From Alphaproteobacteria bacterium (GTDB lineage: Bacteria > Pseudomonadota > Alphaproteobacteria > Rhodospirillales > Rhodospirillaceae), in the NCBI GenBank assembly GCA_030835385.1, contig JAURPI010000003.1, positions 1 to 45,642 on the forward strand: a DNA stretch of 45,642 nucleotides, in the 5' to 3' direction. Below, piece by piece: positions 16,147 to 25,159 of this stretch. The stretch's first letter is position 1. Every line of letters starts with the position of its first letter. A model generated the notes under the pieces. It had not been told where the DNA came from. It searched no databases and was given only the letters and a program-made list of their open reading frames with translations. The position numbers and the translations under genes are program-made.

Positions 16147-16923
16147 CTATTCTTCCTCTTCATCAATGACGAAGCGCTCGTACAAACGAGCAACGACGGT
16201 ATGCTCTATGCCGTGGGTTTCATGATCTTCACCAGCGGGAGACATGAGCCACTGCCATTCCAAGTTATGAGCGCGCGATGCGGTCTCAGGAAAATGCAAT
16301 TCGGGAATCAAGTCACGACGGCTGACCACTCGATCCCCGGCCAGCACAAAGCGCTCTGAATCAGTAATGATGGCCCCGACCCCGGTGGCGTTATTGGCAA
16401 TCTCATCCACATGCGCCGCCATGATTTGCAATGTGAGGCGATCTTGGTCGAATTCCGTCAGGTGACGCGCATGATCAAGGTAAGCACAGAACGGCGGCGC
16501 CAGGTGAGTCAAACAATTGGCCGAGACAATAAGATCTGCATGTTTCAAATGCGGAATGCGTGGCTCCGGCGCGGGGATGGATCCGCCCGGGTAATCCTCT
16601 TCAGCCATCATGGCAAAGATACCGGTGATATCGCCGTAGAGAAGTTTGACATTGAAGTGTTTCTTAGCTTCAACCCGCACTGCAGACATGTGAAACATAT
16701 CAACGAGGTAAACACGGTCGAACCGTTCTGATAATGAGCGCAACGGTACCTCAAGCAAGAGACCAGACCCCAGCACAACAGCCGCGCCATGCTTGGGGCA
16801 TTTATCGGCCGCCTCAACAATAAACGTACGACAACTGAGAATATGATCAGCCCAGGCGTGCTCATTCCGCTTGTGACGGAACTCAAGTTCAATCAGGCAT
16901 TTGCGATAGCCGTGATTGCGCAC
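16147..16923 (-). CDS. Rossmann-fold, methyltransferase-like hypothetical protein (core of an interrupted gene)
   Basis: A 258-codon frame from a GTG (16921-16923) that lacks a Shine-Dalgarno element. The middle resembles a SAM-binding Rossmann fold: AAVVLGSGLLLEVPL (motif I-like, residues 47-61), DRVYLVDMFHMSAV with an acidic residue after strand 2, KLLYGDITG, and ADLIVSANCLTHLAPP. I do not recognise a named family and no substrate can be given. The frame is bounded by in-frame stops on both sides that appear to interrupt a longer gene (16069-16971). It is downstream of mutL by 35 bases measured from the upstream ATG. Confidence 0.6.
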   Translation of the reverse strand: MRNHGYRKCLIELEFRHKRNEHAWADHILSCRTFIVEAADKCPKHGAAVVLGSGLLLEVPLRSLSERFDRVYLVDMFHMSAVRVEAKKHFNVKLLYGDITGIFAMMAEEDYPGGSIPAPEPRIPHLKHADLIVSANCLTHLAPPFCAYLDHARHLTEFDQDRLTLQIMAAHVDEIANNATGVGAIITDSERFVLAGDRVVSRRDLIPELHFPETASRAHNLEWQWLMSPAGEDHETHGIEHTVVARLYERFVIDEEEE

Positions 16924-16971
16924 CCGTCAGGGCGCGAATGTCGTCCAATAGCGGAATAGTTCCGCCAGCAT
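16924..16971 (-). other. In-frame 5' extension with strong ribosome-binding site, broken by TGA
   Basis: An ATG at 16969-16971, preceded six bases away by AAGGGG, opens the same frame as the downstream core. It reads MLAELFRYWTTFAP, then TGA at 16927-16929 (codon 15), CGG and the GTG at 16923. The ribosome-binding site and clean frame make this the likely original start. No selenocysteine insertion hairpin was recognised after the TGA. Confidence 0.5.
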
Positions 16972-17006
16972 AGCCCACCCCTTTTTGTGCGTCGTTCAGC
17001 CTAATG

Positions 17007-18797
17007 TTATCGGCGACCGAACAGCTTTTCTATATCGGTGAGTTTAAGCGTGACATAGGTCGGACGTCCATGGTTGCACTGCCCGGCGTGGGGGGTGTGC
17101 TCCATTTCCCTAAGGAGGGCATTCATCTCTGGTCCACCGAGGCGGCGTCCGGCGCGGATAGAGCCGTGACAGGCCATGGTGCCGCAGACATCCGCCATTT
17201 TATCTTGTAGTGTCAGGGCTTCTCCGAAATCAGCCAATTCATCGGCCAAGTCCTTTACCAAGCCCTGGACATCCGTATCGCCAAGCAAGGCTGGCACTTC
17301 ACGAACCATAACCGCGCCATCGCCGAAGGCCTCGAGCACCAACCCCAATTCGGCCAATTCTTCGGCCCGAGCGGCCAGGCGCTGAGTAGCCGCTTTATCC
17401 AGGTCTACAACTTCGGGCAGTAGCAGCAGCTGCCGGGCGACACCGGTATCCGCCAGCATGACCTTCATATGTTCGTAGACAAGACGTTCATGAGCGGCGT
17501 GCTGATCGACGATGACCAGTCCATCTTCGGTTTGCGCCACAATATAGGTTTCATGAACCTGCGCACGGGCCACACCGAGGGGGTAGTCGCCGTCAGCGCC
17601 AGTATCGGTTTCTGGATCAAAAACAACAGCCGTTGGTGCATCGTCATAGGCACTTTGATCTTCTTCCAACCCAGCATCTTGCAGCGGTGCTTGACCGGTG
17701 CGCGCCACGTTAAACAAAGACTGTGACGGACGAGGCGGCAACGAGCCAGGCGTCATCGCGCCCAACGCCGCATCGCTAACCGTCGTAGATGCCTGATGCC
17801 CGGCTTCAGCCAAGGCATGCTTCAAGGCACCAACGATTAAACCGCGCACTTGCCCGGCATCGCGAAAACGCACCTCCGCTTTGGCGGGATGGACATTGAC
17901 GTCCACTTCTTGCGGCGGGACATCGAGAAACAAAGCGAGATAGGGATGCCGGTTGCTGGCTAGAAAATCTTGGTAGGCACCGCGCACCGCCCCGTGTAAG
18001 AGACGATCTCGCACGGGCCGACCGTTGACAAACATGTACTGGGCGAGAGCATTGCCGCGGTTGTAGGTCGGCACACCGGCATACCCTGTGAGACGCATGC
18101 CGCCGCGATCAGCCTCTACCTTCACCGCATTGGGAACAAAGTCTTTGCCCATAATGGCGCCGAGGCGAGGCAGACGCGCATCAAACAATTCTCCGTCTTC
18201 TGCTTCAAGGGACAAACGGGTGCGCCCATCGGCGGTGAGGGCAAACGCCACAGTCGGGTTAGCCATCGCCAACCGTTCAATGGTGTCGACCGCATGATTG
18301 AGTTCCGTCCGTGCTGTCTTGAGAAATTTCAATCGCGCAGGCGTGGCATAGAACAGGTCGCGCACTTCAACCCGTGTACCTGCCGGATGCGGTGTCGGTA
18401 CTGGACCTTCTCGGCGCCCACCTTCAACACGGATGTACCAGGCGCTAGAGGCGTCTTGCGTACGGCTGGTGATGGTCAACCGGGCAACAGCACCGATAGA
18501 CGGCAGCGCTTCACCGCGAAATCCGAAGAAGCCGATTTCTGTCAAATCATTATCCGGAAGTTTTGAAGTGGCATGGCGCTCAACAGCCAGGGCCAATTCG
18601 CGATCATCCATACCGCGTCCATCGTCCGCCACAACAATGAGAGATCGACCACCGTCGTTCATGGTGACATCCACATGGCGCGCGCCCGCGTCGAGTGCGT
18701 TCTCGACCAATTCCTTCACCACTGAGGCTGGGCGTTCAACAACCTCACCGGCAGCGATCTGATTGACCAGATTTGGTGGGAGAATGCGGACGGTCAT
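17007..18797 (-). CDS. mutL: DNA mismatch repair protein MutL
   Basis: MutL couples MutS mismatch recognition to strand removal. The ATG at 18795-18797 overlaps the pgi stop (ATGA) and yields 596 residues beginning [24 protein letters not shown] ATPase motifs follow: [20 protein letters not shown] and [12 protein letters not shown]. The C-terminal domain carries [12 protein letters not shown] (431-442), which fits the endonuclease motif DQHA(X)2E(X)4E, plus ACHGSIRAG and GQCNHGRP. It is therefore a nicking-type MutL, as expected for organisms without MutH. The middle linker is about 90 residues and variable. Confidence 0.96.
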   Translation of the reverse strand: MTVRILPPNLVNQIAAGEVVERPASVVKELVENALDAGARHVDVTMNDGGRSLIVVADDGRGMDDRELALAVERHATSKLPDNDLTEIGFFGFRGEALPSIGAVARLTITSRTQDASSAWYIRVEGGRREGPVPTPHPAGTRVEVRDLFYATPARLKFLKTARTELNHAVDTIERLAMANPTVAFALTADGRTRLSLEAEDGELFDARLPRLGAIMGKDFVPNAVKVEADRGGMRLTGYAGVPTYNRGNALAQYMFVNGRPVRDRLLHGAVRGAYQDFLASNRHPYLALFLDVPPQEVDVNVHPAKAEVRFRDAGQVRGLIVGALKHALAEAGHQASTTVSDAALGAMTPGSLPPRPSQSLFNVARTGQAPLQDAGLEEDQSAYDDAPTAVVFDPETDTGADGDYPLGVARAQVHETYIVAQTEDGLVIVDQHAAHERLVYEHMKVMLADTGVARQLLLLPEVVDLDKAATQRLAARAEELAELGLVLEAFGDGAVMVREVPALLGDTDVQGLVKDLADELADFGEALTLQDKMADVCGTMACHGSIRAGRRLGGPEMNALLREMEHTPHAGQCNHGRPTYVTLKLTDIEKLFGRR

Positions 18798-20419
18798 GAC
18801 TGGATCGTCGACCGGTGTGCGAGATAAGCGTTTAGCAACCCCGCCGTCGAGGAGTCGTGCCCATCTCCGGCACGGCCCTTGGCGACGTCTTCCAGTAGAC
18901 GCGAGGCCAGAGCCTTCCCGAATTCCACCCCCCACTGATCGAAGGAGTTGAGTCCCCATAACGTCCCTTCCACGAAAGTGCGATGCTCATACAACGCAAT
19001 TAGGGCGCCGAAGGTTTCGGGCGTGAGAGATTCGAGAAGGATTGTCGTGCTTTGGCGGTTGCCGGGACACGCTTTGTGGGGAATGAGGTTTTTCCCAGAG
19101 TCCTGAGATATTTCGTCGGCCGCAAGGCCTCTCATGAGGGCCTCAGATTGGGCAAAAGCGTTAGCCACTAAAATATCGCGATCCTCTTCACCCTGCCCGT
19201 CTAACGCGACAATAAATTCAACAGGTACAACTTTTGGTGATTGGTGAATCTGCTGCATGAATGAGTGCTGGCTTTCCGCCCCAGAGCCACCAAAAACAAT
19301 GGGAGCGGTTCTGAAAGACACGTCTCCGCCATCAATACGCACGCCCTTGCCATTACTTTCCATCATCAACTGCTGGAAGTGGGCCGGCAAGAGGCGGAGG
19401 CGATGATCATAGGGCAGCACGGCCAATGCTGTGGTGTTCCAGAAATCTTGGTTCCAAATGCTAAGCAGCGCCATCATTACCGGTAGATTTTCCGCCAACG
19501 GGGCTGTCTCGAAATGCCGATCCATGGCATTCGCGCCAGCAAGGACGCGCTGAAACACGAGCGGACCGCATGCCAGCGCCAGCGACAACCCAATCGCCGA
19601 ACATAAAGAATATCGTCCGCCGACCCAGTCCCACATTGGGAAGATGGCGTCGTCGGTTAAGCCATAGTCAACCGCTTTGGATGGTTCGGCCGTCACCGCA
19701 ACAAAGTGATCCGCCACAGCGGCCTCGCCCAAAGCATCAATCAACCAGCATCTCGCCTCATTGGCGTTCGTCATAGTTTCCCGCGTGGAAAAACTCTTTG
19801 AGCAAATGATGAAAAGAGTCTTTTCAGGCTCTACATCAGCCAAAGCGTCCTGCAATGCGATGCCATCAACAGTGGCGACAAACGCGACATCCAATTCGGA
19901 TACGGCGTGATCAGTCAGTGCAGCAACTGCACATCGCGGGCCGAGGTCAGATCCACCAATTCCAATATTGACGACCCGGTCAAACCGCTGACCTGTATGA
20001 CCGGTGCGTTGCCCGTCAATAACGTGACCCGCGAATGCGAGCATACGGCCACGCGCATACTTGAGCTGGACTGAGACGTCCTCACCTTCCACCACATAGG
20101 AGCGATCCGTCGAATCACGCAGGGCGACATGAAGAGCCGCCCGGTCTTCGGTAACATTGACTCGATCTCCGGCGAACAACCCAGCCCGGCGACCCTCCAC
20201 ATCCATTGCGGTGGCCAAGTCGAGCAACAACGGTAAGGTGTCGTCATCCAAATGCTGCTTGGAGAGATCTACTGTTAGTCCAGCAACGGACCAAGACAGG
20301 CGATCAAACCGGGTGGCGTCCTGTTCGAACCGAGTACGCAAAGAAACACTTGCCATCGCGTTTCTGTGCCGGGCAAGGGCCGCCCATGCGTCGGTTAGGG
20401 TTGGATCAGGAACGGTCAT
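18794..20419 (-). CDS. pgi: Glucose-6-phosphate isomerase
   Basis: Pgi interconverts glucose 6-phosphate and fructose 6-phosphate in glycolysis and gluconeogenesis. The 541-residue length is normal. Visible family blocks are [43 protein letters not shown], the first PROSITE-type signature with [28 protein letters not shown], and the second signature [19 protein letters not shown]. Its stop overlaps the start of mutL. It is separated by 84 bases from the M16 peptidase gene upstream on the same strand. Confidence 0.97.
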   Translation of the reverse strand: MTVPDPTLTDAWAALARHRNAMASVSLRTRFEQDATRFDRLSWSVAGLTVDLSKQHLDDDTLPLLLDLATAMDVEGRRAGLFAGDRVNVTEDRAALHVALRDSTDRSYVVEGEDVSVQLKYARGRMLAFAGHVIDGQRTGHTGQRFDRVVNIGIGGSDLGPRCAVAALTDHAVSELDVAFVATVDGIALQDALADVEPEKTLFIICSKSFSTRETMTNANEARCWLIDALGEAAVADHFVAVTAEPSKAVDYGLTDDAIFPMWDWVGGRYSLCSAIGLSLALACGPLVFQRVLAGANAMDRHFETAPLAENLPVMMALLSIWNQDFWNTTALAVLPYDHRLRLLPAHFQQLMMESNGKGVRIDGGDVSFRTAPIVFGGSGAESQHSFMQQIHQSPKVVPVEFIVALDGQGEEDRDILVANAFAQSEALMRGLAADEISQDSGKNLIPHKACPGNRQSTTILLESLTPETFGALIALYEHRTFVEGTLWGLNSFDQWGVEFGKALASRLLEDVAKGRAGDGHDSSTAGLLNAYLAHRSTIQS

Positions 20420-20503
20420 AGCAATTCGTTGGTCCGCGATTCGGGTCTGATAGGCAGGTCTGGGGCGGCACTGTACCAGCAGCCCCGGAAAATTGCGAAA
20501 ACC

Positions 20504-21835
20504 CTAACCGCCGCTGTTTTCAACCCCAACTGGCTGTCCGACAACGATCACGGACAACTCATCTGGCTTGTAGAGATTGGCTGCAACGCGCCGGACATCC
20601 TCAAGAGTGATCGATTCGATGTAGTCATTGCGACGGTCCAGGTAGTCGAGACCAAGGTCGTCACGTTGAACCGCAACCAAAGTGCTGGCAATCCGACCTG
20701 ATGACGTAAAACGCAATGGCCAAGACCCGGTCAGATACATTTTTGCACCTTCCAATTCTTCGGCCGTCGGACCGTCCGCTTGAAACTTGCGCCACTCATC
20801 GCGAATTACCGAGATACTTTCCGCTACCGACTCATTTCGCGTGCCGACGGAGGCGATCATGAAAGGTGCTGACTCGTACGGCACCAAACTGGTGTTAACG
20901 CCATAAGCCAAACCGCGCTTCTCCCGCACCTCATCCATAAGGCGGGATGCAAACGATCCGCCACCCAGAATGTAATCCGTGACAAGGGCTATGTACCAAT
21001 CAGGGTCATCACGGGAGAGACCAGGCTGGGCCATGTAGACAGTACTTTGCGGTACCGCTTTATCAACCACAACAGTCCCCACATGGGTGACAGCTGTATC
21101 GGGCACCCGCCAGTTCGTCACGACCGTGTCAGGTAGGTGACCGAACACCTGATCAAGTCGCTTGCGCAACTGCCGCGGCGAGATATCACCCGCAACACCT
21201 ACAATAAGTCGGTCTTTGGCAAAGCGCTGAGCACTGTAAGCGGCCAAGTCATCGACAGTAATAGACTGGACTGTTTCCGGCGTCCCATCCGACGGACGGC
21301 CATAGGGGTGATTAGGAAAGATCTCAGCAAATAGAGTGTCGCGGGCGATACGCCCAGGGTTCTCAGCGTTGCGCACTAAGCTGACCTGGATCTGACGACG
21401 AATACGCTCCACCGGCTCTTCATCAAACCGGGGAGCAGACAAAGCCAGTGCCATCAGACGAAAAGCCTCGTCAGCGTTTGCTTTGATGGTAGTCAGCGAA
21501 CCCGAAAAGGAATCCGTATTGGCATCGAAGCCAAGTCGAATGGCTTTGTCTTGCAACGTCGATTGGAATGCGAAGGAATCGAGATCGCCAGCACCCTCAT
21601 CAAGCAAGCCGGACACCATGTTCGATAATCCAAGTTTGTCGTCTGGGTCGATGCTAGAGCCGCCACGTAACTCAAAACTGAAGGCGATAATTGGGTTGCT
21701 ATCATCTTGCGCCAAATAGGCTGTGATGCCGTCGCGGGTTTTAACCTCTTGAACGTCAATCGCTAGCGCCACACCCGACCAGGCGAACAGGGCAACCAGA
21801 AAACTCGCCGCTCTAACCTTTTGAGAATAAAACAT
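20504..21835 (-). CDS. M16 peptidase family protein, non-catalytic subunit type
   Basis: A 443-residue exported protein with a signal peptide (AASFLVALFAWSGVALA). The fold is M16 (LuxS/MPP-like), but the place of the zinc motif HxxEH reads GLSNMVSGLLDEG, so the metal-binding histidines are missing. The C-terminal half retains the substrate-binding marks DYILGGGSFASRLMDEVREKRGLAYGV. Such inactive members pair with an active M16 partner, as in two-subunit processing peptidases. Its ATG shares one base with the stop of the active M16 gene upstream (TGATG). Likely periplasmic. Confidence 0.9.
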   Translation of the reverse strand: MFYSQKVRAASFLVALFAWSGVALAIDVQEVKTRDGITAYLAQDDSNPIIAFSFELRGGSSIDPDDKLGLSNMVSGLLDEGAGDLDSFAFQSTLQDKAIRLGFDANTDSFSGSLTTIKANADEAFRLMALALSAPRFDEEPVERIRRQIQVSLVRNAENPGRIARDTLFAEIFPNHPYGRPSDGTPETVQSITVDDLAAYSAQRFAKDRLIVGVAGDISPRQLRKRLDQVFGHLPDTVVTNWRVPDTAVTHVGTVVVDKAVPQSTVYMAQPGLSRDDPDWYIALVTDYILGGGSFASRLMDEVREKRGLAYGVNTSLVPYESAPFMIASVGTRNESVAESISVIRDEWRKFQADGPTAEELEGAKMYLTGSWPLRFTSSGRIASTLVAVQRDDLGLDYLDRRNDYIESITLEDVRRVAANLYKPDELSVIVVGQPVGVENSGG

Positions 21836-23190
21836 CAGACCCCTCCCTCCGGCAACAACACGCCGGTTCCTGTGGGGGCCTCGGTGAGCATTGCACGAGC
21901 CGCCGCATTGACCTGGTCCGTCGTCACTTCTGATACGCGGTCAGGCCAGGCTTCGATCTCCTCTAAGGTTATACCAACGGCAAGCAGAGACCCCACGGTT
22001 CGGGCTGCGGTTGTTGGCGAATCTTTGGCGTAAATCACTGCCGCTTGAAGGCGGGTCTTCGCCCGCTCGATTTCATCGTCGGACAATCCGTCCGCGACGA
22101 CGGTGGCGAGTTCCGCATCCACGGCATTTTCCAAGGCCGTGACGTCGACACCGGGGCTCGGCGAAACCGCAACCAAAAACCGCCCCCAGCTCACCGCATC
22201 ATCGAGATAAAATGCACCCGCGGAAGCCGCTACAGCCTGCTCAACCACCAAAGCCTGATAGAGACGACTTGTTGACCCGCCACCGAGAATCTCGCTGAGG
22301 ACCTGCAAAGCGTATGTGTCTTGAAGGTCGCCAACATTGACACTCGGCGCGATGTACGTTCGCGACCAGCGCGGTTGCTGCACTCGAGGGTCAGTCATAG
22401 TGACTCGCACGGCGGCAGATTGAGGCAAAAACGTAGACCGCTCACGCGACGTAACCGAATCAACCGGTTCTATTTTGCCATAGGTTGCCTCGGCCAATGG
22501 GCGTAGTTGTTTTGCGGTGATGTCGCCCGCGACAACCAGAATGGCATTCTTCGGAGCGTACCAACGGCGATAAAAGTCAAACGCGTCGTCACGATTGAGC
22601 GCTTGAATTTCCTCTTCCCAACCGATGACCGGCGTGCCGTACCGATTGGTCACCCATAATGCGGCGTCGAGCCGTTCTGACAAAATAGACGCCGGTCGGC
22701 TATCGACACGCATGCGCCGTTCTTCGAGCACAACATCCCGTTCCACCCGCACATCGTCCTCACTGAGAATCAGATTGCGCATGCGGTCCGCTTCCAGCTC
22801 CATCATTTTGGGTAGTCGGTCGGCAGCAACATTTTGGTAATACGCTGTGTAGTCGTATGACGTGAACGCATTTTGCTGCCCGCCATTTCGCGCAACCAAG
22901 TCCGTGATCTCACCAGCCGGATAGGTCGGCGTACCCTTAAACATCAGGTGTTCAAGAAAGTGTGCGATACCCGCCTTACCTGGCTGTTCGTCGGCAGAGC
23001 CAACTTTGTACCAAACCATGTGGCTGACAATGGGCACCCGGTGATTAGGGATCACCACCACCTGCATCCCGTTATCAAGCATGAACGATTCGGCACCAAA
23101 GACATCAGCCTGGGCCGCACGCCCGGTTGCCATGACCGCAAACGCGAAACTTGCCGCGACGCAGATACGAAAGACCCCAACTGAACGCAT
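21835..23190 (-). CDS. Zinc-dependent M16 (pitrilysin-type) peptidase, active subunit
   Basis: The ATG at 23188-23190 has AAGGA seven bases upstream and gives 451 residues; an ATG six bases earlier is also possible. A signal peptide covers residues 1-28 (VAASFAFAVMATGRAAQA). The inverted zinc motif HxxEH is H77-FLE-H81 (AGIAHFLEHLMFKGT), with the distal glutamate in the ERDVVLEERR region. The C-terminal domain has SEILGGGSTSRLYQALV. It should cleave peptides or misfolded proteins in the periplasm together with the inactive partner gene downstream. Confidence 0.92.
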   Translation of the reverse strand: MRSVGVFRICVAASFAFAVMATGRAAQADVFGAESFMLDNGMQVVVIPNHRVPIVSHMVWYKVGSADEQPGKAGIAHFLEHLMFKGTPTYPAGEITDLVARNGGQQNAFTSYDYTAYYQNVAADRLPKMMELEADRMRNLILSEDDVRVERDVVLEERRMRVDSRPASILSERLDAALWVTNRYGTPVIGWEEEIQALNRDDAFDFYRRWYAPKNAILVVAGDITAKQLRPLAEATYGKIEPVDSVTSRERSTFLPQSAAVRVTMTDPRVQQPRWSRTYIAPSVNVGDLQDTYALQVLSEILGGGSTSRLYQALVVEQAVAASAGAFYLDDAVSWGRFLVAVSPSPGVDVTALENAVDAELATVVADGLSDDEIERAKTRLQAAVIYAKDSPTTAARTVGSLLAVGITLEEIEAWPDRVSEVTTDQVNAAARAMLTEAPTGTGVLLPEGGV

Positions 23191-23337
23191 GGACATTTCC
23201 TTCACAAATACTGCACTTCTTGACCGCCTATTTGGACCGCTAGGCGAGAGGGGTCAACCATCACAATGTTACCGACCGTTCACTTTGGCGAAAGCTCCTA
23301 GTAGGGTCCGGTAAAATACGCGTTGGACGGGGACCGG

Positions 23338-25110
23338 ATGCAGCTTCCTATTTTTCAAACGGCCAAAGAAATACTGGACTATTGCTGGAATATGCGGCGG
23401 GTCGCGCTGCACCATGCCGTGGTACCAGTGGCATTGATCGTTGTAGCGAATCTGACCGCCTGGCAAATGGGCTTGGATGCAACAGATTTTAGAAGTCCCG
23501 TTTTTGCTGTTCTCAACATCATCAGCGCGATCGTGTTCCTGCCGTTCACCGTCACCTGGTATCGCATGATCATATTGGGTCAAGTGGATTTGAATGGCCG
23601 GCCGTTGTTCAAGTTCACCCGTCTGGAAGGCCGCCTACTGGGGTGGCAGATCATTATTGCGGTAATCATGTTCGCGACCGCTGGAGGCGGCATGTTAGTG
23701 GTCGGGGCTATCGTCGGCCTGATCGGAACGGCCAGCGCTGTCGCCGCACAAGCATTGTCGACCGCGCTTGTGGTCATCTTAGCGATGGCCATTATCGCCG
23801 TTGGATGCCGCCTCTCCCTGGTGCTGGGGATGGCGGCGACGGACCGACCTGCTGTACTCAGTGAAGCGTGGGGCCGCACAAAAGGTCTCGGCATGCATAT
23901 GGCCGCCATTTTTGTTCTGAGCGTTTTGTGCGTCTTCCTCTTGTTGATTCCGATGCAGATGGTGGTGGTCATTTTCACTTCAATAGTCGGCACTATCTCC
24001 GAATCCATGGCAGACAGTGCCGGTGTAATTTTGGGTACTGTCGTCGGAGCCCTCGGTAGTCTGATGATCCTAGTCTTTCCGGCCACGTTATTTGCGTTTG
24101 TCTACAACCGCATCTCGCAGTCCATGGCGTCGGATCAAAGTGATCAACAGGGCGACCGCACAGGTCAGACGTTGGGCTATAGCGACGATGTTAAAGCCAC
24201 TGGCTTGCAGCAAAATGACCTCAACGACGAAGTCGACGCCACCCTTAAAGAACTCGCCGATTACTTAAGCGATAAACCCAAAGAGACCGCCGCTGACATG
24301 CGGGTGATGATCGATGAATTTTTTTCGCGTTTCGCGATGCCCGAAGACGTAACAACAGAGGACGTCGATGCCGGAGGCGTCCCGAGCCGATGGGTCACTG
24401 CTGCAGGCTCGGACCCGGATCGGGTTATCTTGTACCTACACGGTGGTGGATTTAGCGCGGGCAGTCTGACGTCTCACCAACGTTTGGCGGCAGACCTCAG
24501 CGCGGCATGTTCCGCACGGGTCTTGCTGATCGATTACCGCCTTGCACCTGAACATCCTTTCCCCGCTGGGCTAGATGATTGTGTAACAGCCTATCGGTGG
24601 CTGCTTGATCAAGAGATCAAGCCTGGCCAACTCGCCATCGCCGGAGATTCGGCGGGCGGAGGTTTGGCCGTCTCAACCGCCCTCCGCCTCAAAGAAGACG
24701 ACCTCGATCAACCGGCAGCTCTAATAGCGTTATCACCATGGGTCAACATGGCCTGCGACGGCGAAACCATGGACAGCAAAGCCAAAGATGATCCGGTGAC
24801 ACAGCAAGCCGCACTGCAGCGCGCAGCAAACGACTATTTAAATGGCCATGACAACAAAGACCCGCTGGTTTCGCCGGTGTTTGGAGACCTTCGCGGTCTC
24901 CCACCTTTGTTTATCCAAGTGGGTAGCCGTGAAGTTTTGCTCGATGACAGCCGCAAACTGGCCGTCCGGGCCCGCGCTGATGACGTTCCGGTGAGACTTG
25001 AAGAATGGCCGGGACTGTTTCACGTTTGGCACATGATGGCCGATTGGCTAACCGACGGACGCCGGGCCATTGCCGGTATCGGGGCATTTGTCCGGCGGCA
25101 CATGGGCTAA
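23338..25110 (+). CDS. Fusion: multi-pass membrane domain plus alpha/beta-hydrolase (HSL-type esterase)
   Basis: The ATG at 23338 is preceded by GGGGA and gives 590 residues; a TTG 15 bases upstream is less likely. Residues 25-265 form about five or six membrane helices (for instance VVILAMAIIAVGCRLSLVLG and MAAIFVLSVLCVFLLLIPM), with the hydrolase domain after an acidic linker (265-320). The hydrolase has the oxyanion motif YLHGGGFSAGS (H368), nucleophile S438 in GDSAGGG, acid D536 or D537 in REVLLDDS, and H562 in GLFHVW. This is the hormone-sensitive-lipase family of esterases. The membrane part resembles no family I can name. The reading frame is continuous across the join. Confidence 0.85.
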   Translation: MQLPIFQTAKEILDYCWNMRRVALHHAVVPVALIVVANLTAWQMGLDATDFRSPVFAVLNIISAIVFLPFTVTWYRMIILGQVDLNGRPLFKFTRLEGRLLGWQIIIAVIMFATAGGGMLVVGAIVGLIGTASAVAAQALSTALVVILAMAIIAVGCRLSLVLGMAATDRPAVLSEAWGRTKGLGMHMAAIFVLSVLCVFLLLIPMQMVVVIFTSIVGTISESMADSAGVILGTVVGALGSLMILVFPATLFAFVYNRISQSMASDQSDQQGDRTGQTLGYSDDVKATGLQQNDLNDEVDATLKELADYLSDKPKETAADMRVMIDEFFSRFAMPEDVTTEDVDAGGVPSRWVTAAGSDPDRVILYLHGGGFSAGSLTSHQRLAADLSAACSARVLLIDYRLAPEHPFPAGLDDCVTAYRWLLDQEIKPGQLAIAGDSAGGGLAVSTALRLKEDDLDQPAALIALSPWVNMACDGETMDSKAKDDPVTQQAALQRAANDYLNGHDNKDPLVSPVFGDLRGLPPLFIQVGSREVLLDDSRKLAVRARADDVPVRLEEWPGLFHVWHMMADWLTDGRRAIAGIGAFVRRHMG

Positions 25111-25159
25111 CACCGGCCGACATATTCTGGGTCGTTGAGAAAACGAGAGGAGAGATCAA

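Noticed and set aside
16069-16971. Stop-codon reassignment (TGA or TAG read as an amino acid genome-wide)
   Set aside because: Many intact genes in the window end in TGA (purD, fdsG) or TAG (fdsB, the SLT gene, the oxidase), so both codons act as normal stops.
18798-18959. Upstream extension of mutL by 54 codons
   Set aside because: The extension is arginine/glycine-rich and read inside the end of pgi; MutL proteins begin at the MTVRILPP-type start, which here overlaps the pgi stop as ATGA.
20455-20500. GGGGC/GCCCC pairing between the M16 gene and pgi as a terminator
   Set aside because: Five-base stem with a 15-base loop and no T run; too weak to call.
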